A DNA stretch of 64,000 nt from Pseudomonas jinjuensis (GTDB taxonomy: Bacteria; Pseudomonadota; Gammaproteobacteria; Pseudomonadales; Pseudomonadaceae): contig NZ_FNIJ01000003.1 in assembly GCF_900103845.1 (NCBI RefSeq), positions 310,001 through 374,000 on the forward strand, written 5' to 3'. The notes beneath the pieces were generated by a model. The model was given only the letters and a program-made list of their open reading frames with translations. It was not told the origin of the DNA and made no database searches. Positions within the stretch are counted from its first letter, which is position 1; the number at the start of each line of letters is the position of its first letter. The translations under genes were made by a program, and so were the position numbers. Of this stretch, positions 43,241-55,000 are shown piece by piece.

Positions 43241-43777
43241 ATGCGCCTGCTGCTGATCACCGCCGGCCTGCTCACCCTGAGCGGCTGTTCCCTGCTGATG
43301 CCGACCCCAGACCCGAACCGCGCCTGGATCGATCTCCACACCGACAGCCGGAGCGACCTCGCGGCGATGAAGGTGGACGGCAAGGAATGGCCCAGCTCGC
43401 GCTATTTCGAAGTCGATCCGGGCCAGCACGAACTGGGCGTTCGCTACCAGTTCCAGGTCGACCCCACCAACATCGGCAGCGGAACCCCCTCAGCGCTGTG
43501 GCGCGACTGCAGGCTCACGGTGAAATACCCGGACTTCAGCTCTGGCCAGCGCTATCGCCTGGAGACGGGAGCCATCGGCTTCCGCCCGTGGGCGAAGCTG
43601 TACGACGCACAGGCCAAGGTCATCGCCCGGGGCAAGGAGCAGGGTTGCGACGGCGCGCAGCCGGACAGCACGGCGGACAGCGACGGGCCCGCTCACGAAG
43701 GGCTTCGCTTCAAGTGGCCGTCCTGGCTGCCGCGCCTCTCGGGGAAAGGCGAAACCGGCCAGGACATGCAGCAGTAG
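43241..43777 (+). CDS. PA0061/PA0062-family lipoprotein, left copy
   Basis: The 178-residue product has a lipobox LTLSGC. The core AWIDLHTDS, KVDGKEW, RYFEVDPGQHEL matches the protein encoded at 60161. A C-terminal extension (Lys/Gly-rich, about 45 residues) is absent from that copy. It is an envelope lipoprotein of unknown role, divergent from the peptidase gene. Confidence 0.85.
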   Translation: MRLLLITAGLLTLSGCSLLMPTPDPNRAWIDLHTDSRSDLAAMKVDGKEWPSSRYFEVDPGQHELGVRYQFQVDPTNIGSGTPSALWRDCRLTVKYPDFSSGQRYRLETGAIGFRPWAKLYDAQAKVIARGKEQGCDGAQPDSTADSDGPAHEGLRFKWPSWLPRLSGKGETGQDMQQ

Positions 43778-43864
43778 CACCGCCCAGGGCACTGCGCACC
43801 CGCATGAATCCGTCGCCGCCACTCGGCAAGCCGGCGGCATGTGCCGGAACCTTTCGCCCGCCCG

Positions 43865-45190
43865 CTATGGCCTGATCTGCTGCTCCGACGCCAGGTACGC
43901 ATTGGCGTCGGCGATGTCGTCATCCCCCAGGCCGCCCACCGATGCCGCCAGGCGCAGGCGCGAGACCAGGTAGCGCAGCTTGGCTTCGAACAGGTCGCGG
44001 CGGGCGCTGTAGTACTGCTCCTCGGCATTGAGGATGTCGACGTTGGTGCGGGTGCCGGCCTGGAAGCCCTTGCGGCTCGAGATGATCGACTGCTGGCTGG
44101 AGCGCACCGCCGTTTCCAGCGCCCGGATGCGCGCGGCGCCGCTCTGCACGCCATGGAATTCGCGGGTGGTTTCCGAGAGCACTTCCTCGCGCGAGGCCTT
44201 CAGGTCCTCTTCGGCCTTGTCGCGGTTGGCCACCGCCTGGCGCGCCTGGGCGCTCACTCCGCCGCCGCTGTAGAGCGGGATGTTCACTTCCAGGCCCACC
44301 GAGCTGTAGCGGTTCTTCTGGTCGAGGGTGGAGATGGTTTCGCTCTTGCCGTAGGTGTAGCCGGCGACGAAATCCAGCGTCGGCCAGTGCCCGGCCCTGG
44401 CCTTCTTCATCTCTTCCTCGGCCACGTCGACGCTGTAGCGGCTGGCGCGGATCGCCGGGTTGTCGGCCTTGGCGCGGGCCAGCCAGTCCTGCAGGTTGTT
44501 CGGCTGCGGCGGCGAGGTGGCGAAGTCGCCGCGCAGCGTCGCCAGGCTCTCCGGCAGCACGCCGAGGTATTCCTGCAACAGGCGGCGCGCCACCAGCAGG
44601 TTGTCCTCCGCCTCGATCAGCTCCGCTTCGGCCAGGTCGCGCCGCGCCGCCGCATCGTCGACGTCGGTGCGCGAGCCCTCGCCGAGCTCCATGCTGCGGC
44701 TGGCGAGGTCGAGCTGTTCCTCGAAGGCCCTGAGCTTGGCCTGCGCCAGTTCGATCGACTCCCGCGCCAGCAGCACGTTGAAGTAGCGTCCGGCCAGGTT
44801 GATCGCCGCTTCCTGGCGCCTGGTGTCGAACACCGCGTTGCTGTATTCGGTGCGCCGGTCGCCCTGGCGGTATTCGGCCATCTTGCGCTTGTCGAACAGC
44901 GTCTGGCGCAGGCGCAGGGCGGCGCCGTAGGAGCCGTAGTCGAGATCGTTGTCGATGTTGTTCTGTTCCTGCTCGCCGTTGACCTCGTTGTCGTAGCCGG
45001 TGGCGTTGATCTGCGGCAGCAGGCCGGCCTTGCCGATCGGTCGGTATTCCTGCCCGGCGGCCTTCTCGTGCACGGCCGACTGGTAGATCGGCCCCTGGTA
45101 CTGCAGCAGATCCCAGGCTTCCTTGAGGTCCATCGCGCCCGCAGGCAGGGCGAATCCCACCAGGCAGGCCAGGAGGCGTTCCCTTGCCAT
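43865..45190 (-). CDS. TolC-family outer-membrane channel of a type I secretion system
   Basis: The product has 441 residues with a signal peptide ending AGA. Two OEP repeats (about 25-215 and 235-435) carry the long helices; GLLPQINATGYDNE and FQAGTRTNVDILNAEEQYY are conserved. It is AprF/PrtF-like. It is last of three genes encoding a complete exporter, 1 bp from the HlyD gene. Confidence 0.93.
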   Translation of the reverse strand: MARERLLACLVGFALPAGAMDLKEAWDLLQYQGPIYQSAVHEKAAGQEYRPIGKAGLLPQINATGYDNEVNGEQEQNNIDNDLDYGSYGAALRLRQTLFDKRKMAEYRQGDRRTEYSNAVFDTRRQEAAINLAGRYFNVLLARESIELAQAKLRAFEEQLDLASRSMELGEGSRTDVDDAAARRDLAEAELIEAEDNLLVARRLLQEYLGVLPESLATLRGDFATSPPQPNNLQDWLARAKADNPAIRASRYSVDVAEEEMKKARAGHWPTLDFVAGYTYGKSETISTLDQKNRYSSVGLEVNIPLYSGGGVSAQARQAVANRDKAEEDLKASREEVLSETTREFHGVQSGAARIRALETAVRSSQQSIISSRKGFQAGTRTNVDILNAEEQYYSARRDLFEAKLRYLVSRLRLAASVGGLGDDDIADANAYLASEQQIRP

Positions 45191-45191
45191 G

Positions 45192-46535
45192 TCATTGCTC
45201 CTTGAACGAACTGTCGACCCGGTCCAGCAGCGGCTTCAGCAGGTAACTCAGCAGGTTGCGCTCGCCGGTCTTGATGGTGACGCTGGCCGGCATGCCCGGG
45301 CGGATGCGGTTGGCACCGAGCTTGTCCATGCCTTCGGGCGTCACCTCGATCTGCGCGAGGTAGTAGGGTTGCTTGCTCTGCTCGTCGATCAGGCGGTCGG
45401 CCGAGACGGTCAGCACGCGGCCGGGAATGTTCGGCGTCTGCGCGTGGTTGAAGGCGGGGAAGGAGATGTCCACCGGCAACCCCGGAATCATCTTGTCGAT
45501 GGCCTGCACCGGGATGTTGGCGTCGACCTGCAGCGGCTCGTTGTCCGGGACTATGTCCATGATCTTCGCGCCGGCCTGGATCACGCCGCCGATGGTGGCG
45601 ATGCTCAGGCCCTGCACCATGCCGTCGATGGGCGAACGGATCGAGGTGTGCCGGACCTCGTAGTCCAGCGAGCGCAGGCGGTCGGCGAGGCTGCCGCTTT
45701 CCTTCTGCACCTCGGTGAGCTGCGACTCGACTTCCTTGAAGTAGTCGTGGCGACGCTGGAGGATGCGCAGCTCCAGTTCGGTGACCTGGCTGCGCACGCG
45801 GGCGATGTTGTTGATGTTCTCCGCCTGGCCGGCGTTCAGCTCGGCGGCGCTGCGCTCCAGTTCGAGCATGCGGTTGCGCGGGATGTATCCCTCCGCGGCA
45901 AGGGTACGGGTTCCGGAAAGCTGCTCCTGGAGGAATTTCGCCTGGGTGGCGCGGGCGGCGTAGACCTGCTGCAGGCCCTTGACCTGGATTTCGGCGGCGT
46001 CCTGGGTTTCCTCGAGGATGCTCAGCTCGCCGGCCAGGCCCGCGCGGCGGGTGTGGAACAGGCGCCGCTGCAGCTCGATGGCCTCGTCCAGGCGCCGGTC
46101 GCCCTGGAAGCGCTCCAGCATGTCGGCGTCGAACACCACTTCGTCGCGGCCGTCGCGCTCGGCTTCCAGGCGGTTCTCCACGGTCTTGCTGACGATGTAC
46201 TGCGCCCTCACCACGCCGCGTTCGGCGATGGCGCGGGTGGCATCCAGGCGTATCAGTTCCTGGTCCTTGCGCACCCTGTCGCCTTCGCGCACCAGGATCG
46301 CCTCGACGGTGCCGCCGGTGAGGTGCTGGATGGTCTTGCGGTTGCTGCTCACCTTCACCGTGCCATTGGCCACCACGCCGGCATCCAGGGGCGCCAGCCA
46401 GGACCAGAGGAGGAACCCGCCGAAGCCGGCGACCACCAGCCAGATGCCCCAGCGGGCCGGCTTGCGGGTATCCATGTCGACCACCACCTGCTGGGTGGAG
46501 GGGAACAGGGTTTCCTTGCGTTCAACGAGATGCAT
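45192..46535 (-). CDS. HlyD/AprE-family membrane fusion protein
   Basis: 447 residues from the ATG at 46535; a GTG at 46544 overlaps the ABC stop but is less well spaced from GGGAG. One N-terminal membrane segment (about 30-50), a long periplasmic hairpin helix (about 150-280), and beta-barrel sections with the PVDISFPAFNHAQTP and HTSIRSPIDGMVQ signatures. It bridges the ABC exporter to the TolC channel. Confidence 0.93.
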   Translation of the reverse strand: MHLVERKETLFPSTQQVVVDMDTRKPARWGIWLVVAGFGGFLLWSWLAPLDAGVVANGTVKVSSNRKTIQHLTGGTVEAILVREGDRVRKDQELIRLDATRAIAERGVVRAQYIVSKTVENRLEAERDGRDEVVFDADMLERFQGDRRLDEAIELQRRLFHTRRAGLAGELSILEETQDAAEIQVKGLQQVYAARATQAKFLQEQLSGTRTLAAEGYIPRNRMLELERSAAELNAGQAENINNIARVRSQVTELELRILQRRHDYFKEVESQLTEVQKESGSLADRLRSLDYEVRHTSIRSPIDGMVQGLSIATIGGVIQAGAKIMDIVPDNEPLQVDANIPVQAIDKMIPGLPVDISFPAFNHAQTPNIPGRVLTVSADRLIDEQSKQPYYLAQIEVTPEGMDKLGANRIRPGMPASVTIKTGERNLLSYLLKPLLDRVDSSFKEQ

Positions 46536-46540
46536 GGCCG

Positions 46541-48289
46541 TCACTCCCTGCCACTGGCGCTGGCGCTGACCGGGGCGACCGGGTGCGGACCCGCCGCCAT
46601 GACGTTGGCCTGGCGCAGCGTGGCGAACACTTCGTCACGGGTGCCGCACAGCTGCATGCAGCCGTCGCGCAGCATCAGCACCTTGTCGACCAGCCCGAGC
46701 ACGGTCGGGCGGTGGGAAATCAGCACCGAGGTGGCGCCGCGCCGCTTGAGGTCGGCGAGCGCGTCGACCAGCGCCTTTTCGCCGACGTCGTCGAGGTTGG
46801 AGTTCGGCTCGTCGAGCACCACCAGCGCGGGCTCGCCGTACAGCGCGCGGGCCAGGCCGATGCGCTGCTTCTGGCCGCCGGACAGCGGGCTGCCGTCGAC
46901 GCCGAGCACGGTGTCGTAGCCCTGCGGGAAGCGCAGGATCATTTCATGGACCCCGGCGGACCTGGCCGCGCTGATCACCGCCTCGCTGTCGATCTCGCCG
47001 AAGCGGGCGATGTTCTCGGCGATGCTGCCCTCGAACAGCTCCACGTCCTGCGGCAGGTAGCCGAGCCAGGGACCGAGCTCGGCCTTGTTCCAGCTGAACA
47101 CGTCGGCGCCGTCCAGGCGTACCTTGCCGAGCTGCGTCGGCCACACGCCGACCAGCAGGCGCGCGAGGGTGGACTTGCCGGCGGCCGACGGGCCGATCAC
47201 GCCGAGGCATTCGCCGGGCGCAAGGTTGAAGGTCACGCCGCTCAGGATGCCGGTGCTGGTGCCGGGCGCGCCGGCATGCACGCCTTCCACCGAGAGCGCG
47301 CCGAGCGGCCGGCTGAGCGGCATGCTGGGCGGCCGCTGCGGGTACTCGTCGAGCATCTTGTTCAGCCGGCCCCAGGCCATGCGGCAACCGAGCAGTTGCT
47401 TCCAGCTGGCGATCGCCTGTTCCACCGGCGCCAGCGCTCGGCCGGAGAGGATCGAGCAGGCGATCATCATCCCGGCGGTGATCTCGCCCTGGATCGCCAG
47501 CAGCGCGCCGGCGCCGAGGATCAGCGACTGCAGGGTGATGCGCACGAAGCGCCCCGTGCCGGCGATGTAGGCGGCGCGGTCGGAAGCCAGCGTCTGCCGT
47601 TCGAGGATGCGCAGGTGGCCCTTGAACCAGCGGCCACTGATCGCCGGCAGCATGCCCATCGCCTCGATCACTTCGGCGTTGCGCAGGTTGTTGTTGGCAT
47701 AGATGCCGGACTCCTGCGATGCCTGGTTGGCCTCGGCCAGCGGCTTGCGGGTGGCGACTTCGGTGAGCACGGCCAGGCACACCAGGATCAGCGAGCCGAT
47801 CAGGATGATCAGCGCCAGTACCGGGTGGATCAGATAGGTGACCAGCAGGTAGACCGGCGTCCACGGCGCGTCGAAGAAGGCGAACAGGGCGTTGCCGGTG
47901 AGGAACTGGCGGACCTGGGAAAGGTCCTGCAGGGCCTGCGCCGGATTTCCGCCGGCGCGGCCGAGGTTGCGCTCGAAGGCGGCGGTGAAGATGCGCTGGT
48001 TCAGGTCCATGTCCAGGCGGTTGCCGACCCGGATCAGCACGCGCCCGCGGGCGATTTCCAGCAGCGCCATCAGCAGGTACAGGCCGCATACCAGGATGGT
48101 CAGCATCATCAGGGTGGTGACGTTGCTGCTGACCAGGGCGCGGTCGTAGACCTGCATCATGTACACCGCAGGCGCCAGCATCAGCAGGTTGACCACGCCG
48201 CTGAACGCGGCGAGCGAGTAGAAGGTACGGCGAAGACGAAACAGCACGTCCGACAGTTCGGACCGACGGGGTGATTTCTTGTTGTCCAT
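46541..48289 (-). CDS. Type I secretion permease/ATPase (PrtD/AprD-like)
   Basis: 582 residues from ATG 48289; GTG 48301 is possible. Six membrane helices (about 20-300) are followed by an ATPase domain with Walker A GPSAAGKST, signature LSGGQKQR and Walker B LVVLDEPN. No C39 peptidase domain is present, so substrates should carry an uncleaved C-terminal signal, as RTX proteins do. It is first of the exporter operon and divergent from the giant RTX peroxidase gene, its likely cargo. Confidence 0.94.
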   Translation of the reverse strand: MDNKKSPRRSELSDVLFRLRRTFYSLAAFSGVVNLLMLAPAVYMMQVYDRALVSSNVTTLMMLTILVCGLYLLMALLEIARGRVLIRVGNRLDMDLNQRIFTAAFERNLGRAGGNPAQALQDLSQVRQFLTGNALFAFFDAPWTPVYLLVTYLIHPVLALIILIGSLILVCLAVLTEVATRKPLAEANQASQESGIYANNNLRNAEVIEAMGMLPAISGRWFKGHLRILERQTLASDRAAYIAGTGRFVRITLQSLILGAGALLAIQGEITAGMMIACSILSGRALAPVEQAIASWKQLLGCRMAWGRLNKMLDEYPQRPPSMPLSRPLGALSVEGVHAGAPGTSTGILSGVTFNLAPGECLGVIGPSAAGKSTLARLLVGVWPTQLGKVRLDGADVFSWNKAELGPWLGYLPQDVELFEGSIAENIARFGEIDSEAVISAARSAGVHEMILRFPQGYDTVLGVDGSPLSGGQKQRIGLARALYGEPALVVLDEPNSNLDDVGEKALVDALADLKRRGATSVLISHRPTVLGLVDKVLMLRDGCMQLCGTRDEVFATLRQANVMAAGPHPVAPVSASASGRE

Positions 48290-48301
48290 TGCGCTGTCCA
48301 C

Positions 48302-49062
48302 CTCGAACCAGTTGGCAGACTCTGAGGAGGTGATGCACGGGCGTCAGACGGGGAAGGGGAAGCTCGCTGTCGCACCATGCAACCCGTTGCGGGAGAGCGC
48401 TCAGTCCGAATGATCTTGTCGCTCACCTGAAACAGCAGCGTAGGTTAGGAGTGTCAATCCGGCGATACAGTTTTGGCCTTCCGAGAGAGAAATTTGACGC
48501 TTTTTGTTTCTGAAAATTCTTTATTTACAGCAACTTATCTATATTTTTTCCGTTCGTCGCATAGTTTGCCGGCATCTTGACACTGTTTCACCGGAGAACT
48601 TTATTCATAGCGAAGGCGATGTCCCGCAGGGAGAGCGTAGTGTTCAGGCCTCCCCCCATCCAGCGAAAGCGCTGTCGGTTCGACATCACCCTCACAAGAT
48701 GAACCTGTCCAGGCGTCGCCCAACGGAGCAACACGCCACGGAAAGCGATAGCTGAGGTCAGTCCCGCCAGGGAGATCAAGATGCGCAACGCCTCGCCCAA
48801 CTGGCAAAAGAAGCTGCACTCCCACGAGCACTTCTTCACGTCCAGGTTCCACGGACCGCCGGGCCGCTGATCCGGCCCGCCACGCGCCAGGGATAAGACG
48901 CCAGCCCAATTGAACGCCTGCCGTTCACGACAGGTGCCGGACCTCGTCTTGCCGTTCGCCGGCCGCCCACGATCACCAACTACATGCCGCCGCTCAGGCC
49001 GTGCTCGCGTAGCACGGCCGGGGCCGTGTCTTACGTGCACAGTCGAAGAGGCAAAAAACAAA
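48302..49062. other. Divergent promoter region of exporter and RTX peroxidase
   Basis: This 761-bp spacer is AT-rich at about 48480-48560. It holds a small ORF with a good ribosome site (48781-48870) and a perfect 9-bp hairpin GGCCGTGCT/AGCACGGCC (48997-49019), 44 bp before the peroxidase start. Long antisense frames here look like coding-bias shadows. Confidence 0.5.
48781..48870 (+). CDS. Possible 29-residue leader peptide
   Basis: An ATG preceded by AGGGAGATCAAG opens a 30-codon frame that ends with TGA. The product is basic and His-rich (HSHEHFF). It matches no family I know. It could be a leader peptide of the downstream gene, about 190 bp away, or a chance frame with a fortuitous site. 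Confidence 0.4.
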   Translation: MRNASPNWQKKLHSHEHFFTSRFHGPPGR

Positions 49063-52000
49063 ATGGCCAACTTCATCAAGTCCGACCTCGAATTCATCCT
49101 GCAGCAGATCTTCATCGCCGAGGCCCACGCGAATGGAGAGGATCTCGCCAACCTGCTGCCCAACGCCCAGGTGCCCTTCGGCCTGCGCACGGTAGATGGC
49201 AGCTACAACAACCTGCTCGACGGACAGAGCGCCTTCGGCGCCGCCGACGGCCTGTTCCCGCGCCTGCTGGACCCGGTGTTCCGGCCGGCGGAGGGCGGCA
49301 CCTCCTATGCGGGCTCCGGCTCGGTGGTCGACTCGCAGCCGCGCACCATCAGCAACCTGATTGTTGACCAGACCGCCAATAATCCGGCGGCGGTAGAAGC
49401 CAATGGTGGCGCACCGAGCATCACCAGCCCCGGCCTCGACGGCATATTCGGCACCGCCGACGACCGCCAGGTGTTCTTCATCCCCAACGAGTCGCCCGAC
49501 GAGGGCCTGAGCGCAGGCTTCAACGCGTGGATGACCTTCTTCGGCCAGTTCTTCGACCACGGCCTCGACCTGGTGACCAAGAGCGGCACCGAAGTGGTGT
49601 TCATACCGCTGCAGGCGGACGATCCGCTGGTGGCCGGCGCCGACGGCCAGTTCGGCACGGCCGACGACCTGGCGCCGAACCTGCGCTTCATGGTGGTTTC
49701 CCGCGCCACCAACCAGCCCGGCCCCGACGGCCAGCTCGGCACCGCCGACGACGTCCACGAGCACACCAACACCACCTCGCCCTTCGTCGACCAGAACCAG
49801 ACCTACAGCTCGCACCCGTCGCACCAGGTGTTCCTGCGCGAATACGTGCTCGACGCCAACGGCCAGCCAGTGGCCACCGGGCGCCTGATCACCAACCGCG
49901 ACCCCGGCCTGGACGGCCAGTACTACACCGATGACGACCAGCCGATCGGCGGCATGGCCACCTGGGCGGTGGTCAAGGCGCAGGCGCAGAAAATCCTCGG
50001 CATCAACCTGACCGATGCCGACGTGTTCAACGTGCCGCTGCTGGCCACCGATGCCTATGGCAACTTCGTCAAGGGCGACAACGGCTTCCCGCTGGTGGTG
50101 ATGAGCGACAACTCGCTGGTCGAAGGCAACCTGGCCGCGCCGGTCAGCCTGGCCAACGCCGTGCACACCGGCCACGCCTTCCTCGATGACATCGCCCACA
50201 GCGCCACGCCCACCGCCGGCCTGACCGCCGACCTCGACGACGTGGCGGGCAACGCCCCGGCAGCCGGCACCTACGACAACGAGCTGCTCGACGCGCACTA
50301 CATCGCCGGCGACGGCCGGGTCAACGAGAACATCGGCCTGACCACCGTGCACCATGTGTTCCACGCCGAGCACAACCGCCTGGTCGAGCAGTCCAAGGAG
50401 ACCATCCTCGCCTCCAACGACCTGGCCTTCATCAACCAGTGGCTGCTGGAGCCGATCGACTCGCTGGCGGACCTCGGTGGCCCGCTGGTGTGGAACGGCG
50501 AACGCCTGTTCCAGGCCGCCAAGTTCGGCACCGAGATGCAGTACCAGCACCTGGTGTTCGAGGAATTCGCCCGCACCATCCAGCCGCAGATCGACGAGTT
50601 CCTCGCGCCGACCGGCTATGACACCACCATCGATCCGTCGATCGTCGCCGAGTTCGCCCATACGGTGTACCGCTTCGGCCACTCGATGCTGACCGAGACG
50701 GTCGACCGCTACGATGCCGACTTCAACGTGATCGGCGCCGACCCGAACAACCCGGACCAGCAGATGGGCCTGATCGCGGCCTTCCTCAACCCGCTGGCCT
50801 TCGCCGCCAGCGGCCCGACGCCGGAAGAGGCGGCCGGCGCCATCGTGCGCGGCCTGACCCGCCAGCTCGGCAACGAGATCGACGAATTCGTCACCGAGGC
50901 GCTGCGCAACAACCTGCTCGGCCTGCCGCTCGACCTGCCGGCGATCAACATCGCCCGCGGCCGCGATGCCGGCATCCCCTCGCTGAACCAGGCGCGCCGC
51001 GAGTTCTTCGAGATGACCGGCGACAACCAGCTCAAGCCGTACCTGAGCTGGGCCGACTTCGCCGCCCACCTCAAGCATCCGGCGTCGCTGATCAACTTCA
51101 TCGCCGCCTATGGCACGCACGATTCCATCACCGGCGCGACCACCCTGGAAGGCAAGCGCGCCGCGGCAGTGCTGCTGGTGCTGGGCGGCACCGGCGAGCC
51201 CGGCGATCGCCTCGACTTCCTCAACAGCACCGGTGCCTGGGCCAGCGGCGCCAACGGCGCCACCATCACCGGCCTGGATGCGGTGGACTTCTGGATCGGC
51301 GGCCTGGCCGAAGCCAAGATGCCGTTCGGCGGCATGCTCGGCTCGAGCTTCAACTTCGTCTTCGAGACCCAGCTGGAAGCCCTGCAGAACGGCGACCGCT
51401 TCTACTACCTGTCCCGCACCGCCGGGATGAACTTCGGCACCGAGCTGGAGAACAACTCGTTCGCCAAGATGGTGATGCTGCACACCGACGCGATCCACCT
51501 GTCGAACACCATCTTCCAGACCCCGACCTTCACCCTGGAGGTCGACCAGAGCCGGCAGTTCAATGCCGGCCTGGACGGCGACGATCCCACCGGCGGCATC
51601 ACCATCAACGGCGTCGAAGTCACGCCGCTGGTCATCCGCGACAACCCGGAAACCGCCGGCCCCGACGGCAACTACCTGCGCTACACCGGCGGCGACCACG
51701 TGGTGATGGGCGGCACGGACGGCGACGACGTGATCGTCTCCGGCGCCGGCGACGACACCGTCTGGGGCGACGCCGGCAACGACCGTCTGGAGGGCGGCGC
51801 CGGCAACGACGCGGTGCTCGGCGGCGACGGCGACGACATCATCAGCGACATGTTCGGCGACAACCGCCTGGAAGGCGGCGCCGGCAACGACGTGATCGTG
51901 GTCGGCAGCATGGAGGCCGGCGGCGCCGGCAACCTGATCCTCGGCGGCGACGGCCAGGACTTCATCATCATCACCGAGGACATCTCCACCACCTTCGGCG

Positions 52001-55000
52001 GCCAGGGCGACGACTTCATCCTCAGCCCGAAGACCAGCCTGCCGCCCACCGGCAACGAGGGCGACGACTGGATCGAGATGGGCACCCAGGACGGCGCCCC
52101 CGGCGACAACTTCGCCCCGCTGCTGACCGACGAGGTCAACGGTAACGACATCTTCGTCGGCGGCCCCGGCTTCGACGAAATGATCGGCGAGGGCGGCGAC
52201 GACATCTTCGTCGGCAGCGATGCCCAGGACAAGATGGAAGGCATGTCCGGCTTCGACTGGGTCACCCACAAGAACGACAAGGTCGGCGTCACCGTCGACC
52301 TGACCCTGGCCGTCCTGGCGCAGCCGCACGGCAACCTGCCGACCGAGAACAACGGCATCTTCCAGCCGGTCGGCGCCTCGCCGGCGTCGATCCTCGACCG
52401 CTTCGACGAAGTGGAAGGTGCATCCGGCTCGCGCTTCGGCGACATCATCCGCGGCGACAACGTCAATGCCGAGACCATCCTCAACCACGGCGGCGCCACC
52501 GGCAGCGCGCTGACCAACGTCGACCTGATCGACGGCCTGCGCGAATTGCTGCAAGAGGCGGGACTGCCCACCAACGGCTTCGCCACCGGCAACATCCTCC
52601 TCGGCGGCGACGGCAGCGATATCATCGAGGGCCGTGGCGGCGACGACCTGATCGACGGCGACAAGTGGCTGAACGTGCGCATCGCCGTCTATGCCGCTGA
52701 TGACGTCGACCATACCGGCCCCGAGATCGACAGCTTCAACAGCATGACCGAGATGATCCCGCTCATGCTCGCCGGCACCTACAGCCCCGGCCAACTGAAG
52801 GCCGTGCGTGAAATCCTGCCGGGTACATCGACCGGCGGCGCGGCCTACGATACCGCGGTGTTCTCCGGCAACCGCGTCGACTACACCATCGAAGACCGCG
52901 GCAACGGCGTGTTCAGGGTCACCGACAACGTCGGCGACGACGGCAGCGATACCCTGGTGAACATCGAGCGGCTGCAGTTCTCCGACCAGACCGTGGAACT
53001 GGCCGGCGGCAACGCCTCGCCGACCGGCCGGCCGACCCTCTCCGACTCGACGGGCGGCCAGGTGTCGGTGGGCGACATGCTCACCGTGTCGATGGCCGGC
53101 GTGCAGGACGCCGACAACGTCACCGGCAGCAACCCGAACGGCAACGTCAGCGCCAACAGCTCGGTGAGCTTCATCTGGCAGGTGGAAAGGGACCCGGGCA
53201 CCGGCGTGTTCGAGGACATCATCCTGCTGCCGGCCGGCGACCTGGCCTTCCAGAGCGCCGATGGCAGCAAGTTCCGCGTGACCTCCGACCTCGCCGGCCT
53301 GAACCTGCGGGTCAAGGCGCTCTACCAGGATGGCCATGGCACCACCGAGATGGTCTTCTCGCAACCCACCGGCACGGTGCAGGGAAGCGGGGACGACACG
53401 CCGGTGGCGCATACCCCGGTGGTCGACGGCACCACCAGCGGCGTGGGCTTCCAGATGGTCCGCTCCGACCTCAACTTCATCCTCGACCAGATCAGGATCG
53501 CCGAAGCCCACGCCCGCGGCGAGGACATGCTGTCCCTGCTGCCGAACATCCGCGTGCCCTTCGGCCTGCGCACGGTGGACGGTTCGTCCAACAACCTGTT
53601 CCAGCAGAACGGCATCGACAACACCGAGTTCGGCGCGGCCGACAATACCTTCCCGCGGATCGTCGATCCGGACTTCCGTGATGCCGAGAACGGTTCTTCC
53701 TATACGCAGACCAGCGGCCTCGTCTTCGACTCGCAGCCGCGCACCATCAGCAACCTGCTGGTCGACCAGACGGCCAACAACCCGGCCGCCTACGCCAGCG
53801 CCTACGACCCCGGGACGGACGGCATCCTCAACTTCGGCACGCCGGGTAACGACGACGTGCTCAAGGAGGGCGTGCAGATCGTCAAGAGCCCGGGCCTGGA
53901 CGGCCAGTTCGGCACCGGCGACGACAAGGACGTGTTCCTGTTCCCGAACGTCGCGCCTGACGAAGGCCTGTCGGCACCGTTCAACGCCTGGATGACCTTC
54001 TTCGGCCAGTTCTTCGACCACGGTCTCGACCTGGTCACCAAGGGCGGTTCCGGCACCGTGTTCATCCAGCTGCAGCCGGACGATCCGCTGTTCGTGGAAG
54101 GCTCGCCCACCAACTTCATGGTGCTGACCCGCGCCACCAACCAGCCCGGACCTGACGGCCAGCTCGGCACCGCGGACGATGTCCACGAGCACACCAACAC
54201 CACCTCGCCCTTCGTCGACCAGAACCAGACCTACAGCTCGCACCCGTCGCACCAGGTGTTCCTGCGCGAGTACGTGATGACCGACAACGGGCCGATCGCC
54301 ACCGGACACCTGATCACCAACCGCGACCCCGGCCTGGACGGCCAGTACTACACCGGCGACGACGTGCCGATCGGCGGCATGGCCACCTGGGCAGTGGTCA
54401 AGGCCCAGGCCCGCGAACTCCTCGGCATCGACCTGACCGACGCCGACGTGTTCAACGTGCCGCTGCTGGCCACCGACGCCTACGGTAACTTCATCAAGGG
54501 CGACAACGGTTTCCCGCAGGTGGTGATGAATGGCAACACGCTGGTCGAAGGCAACCCCGATGCGCCGGTCAGCCTGGCCAACGCCGTACGCACCGGCCAT
54601 GCCTTCCTCGACGACATCGCCCACAACGCCGTGCCGGTGATCACCGGGGGCGTGCTGCAGGCCGACGCCGATACCGACATCGGCAACGCCGTGCCGGTGG
54701 GCCCCGGCGGCAACAACCTGCAGTACGACAACGAACTGCTCGACGCGCACTACATCGCCGGTGACGGCCGGGTCAACGAGAACATCGGCCTGACCACGGT
54801 GCACCACGTGTTCCACGCCGAGCACAACCGCCTGGTCGCGCAGACCAAGCAGACCGTCATCGAATCGGGCGACCTGGACTTCATCAACGAATGGCTGCTG
54901 CAACCGATCACCTCGGTGCCGCAGACCCAGCAGGAGGTCGATGCACTGGTGTGGAACGGCGAGCGGCTGTTCCAGACGGCCAAGTTCGGCACCGAGATGC

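Noticed and set aside
48588-49190. 200-codon minus-strand frame in the peroxidase upstream region
   Set aside because: It extends into the antisense of the peroxidase gene, has no ribosome site and no recognisable domain.
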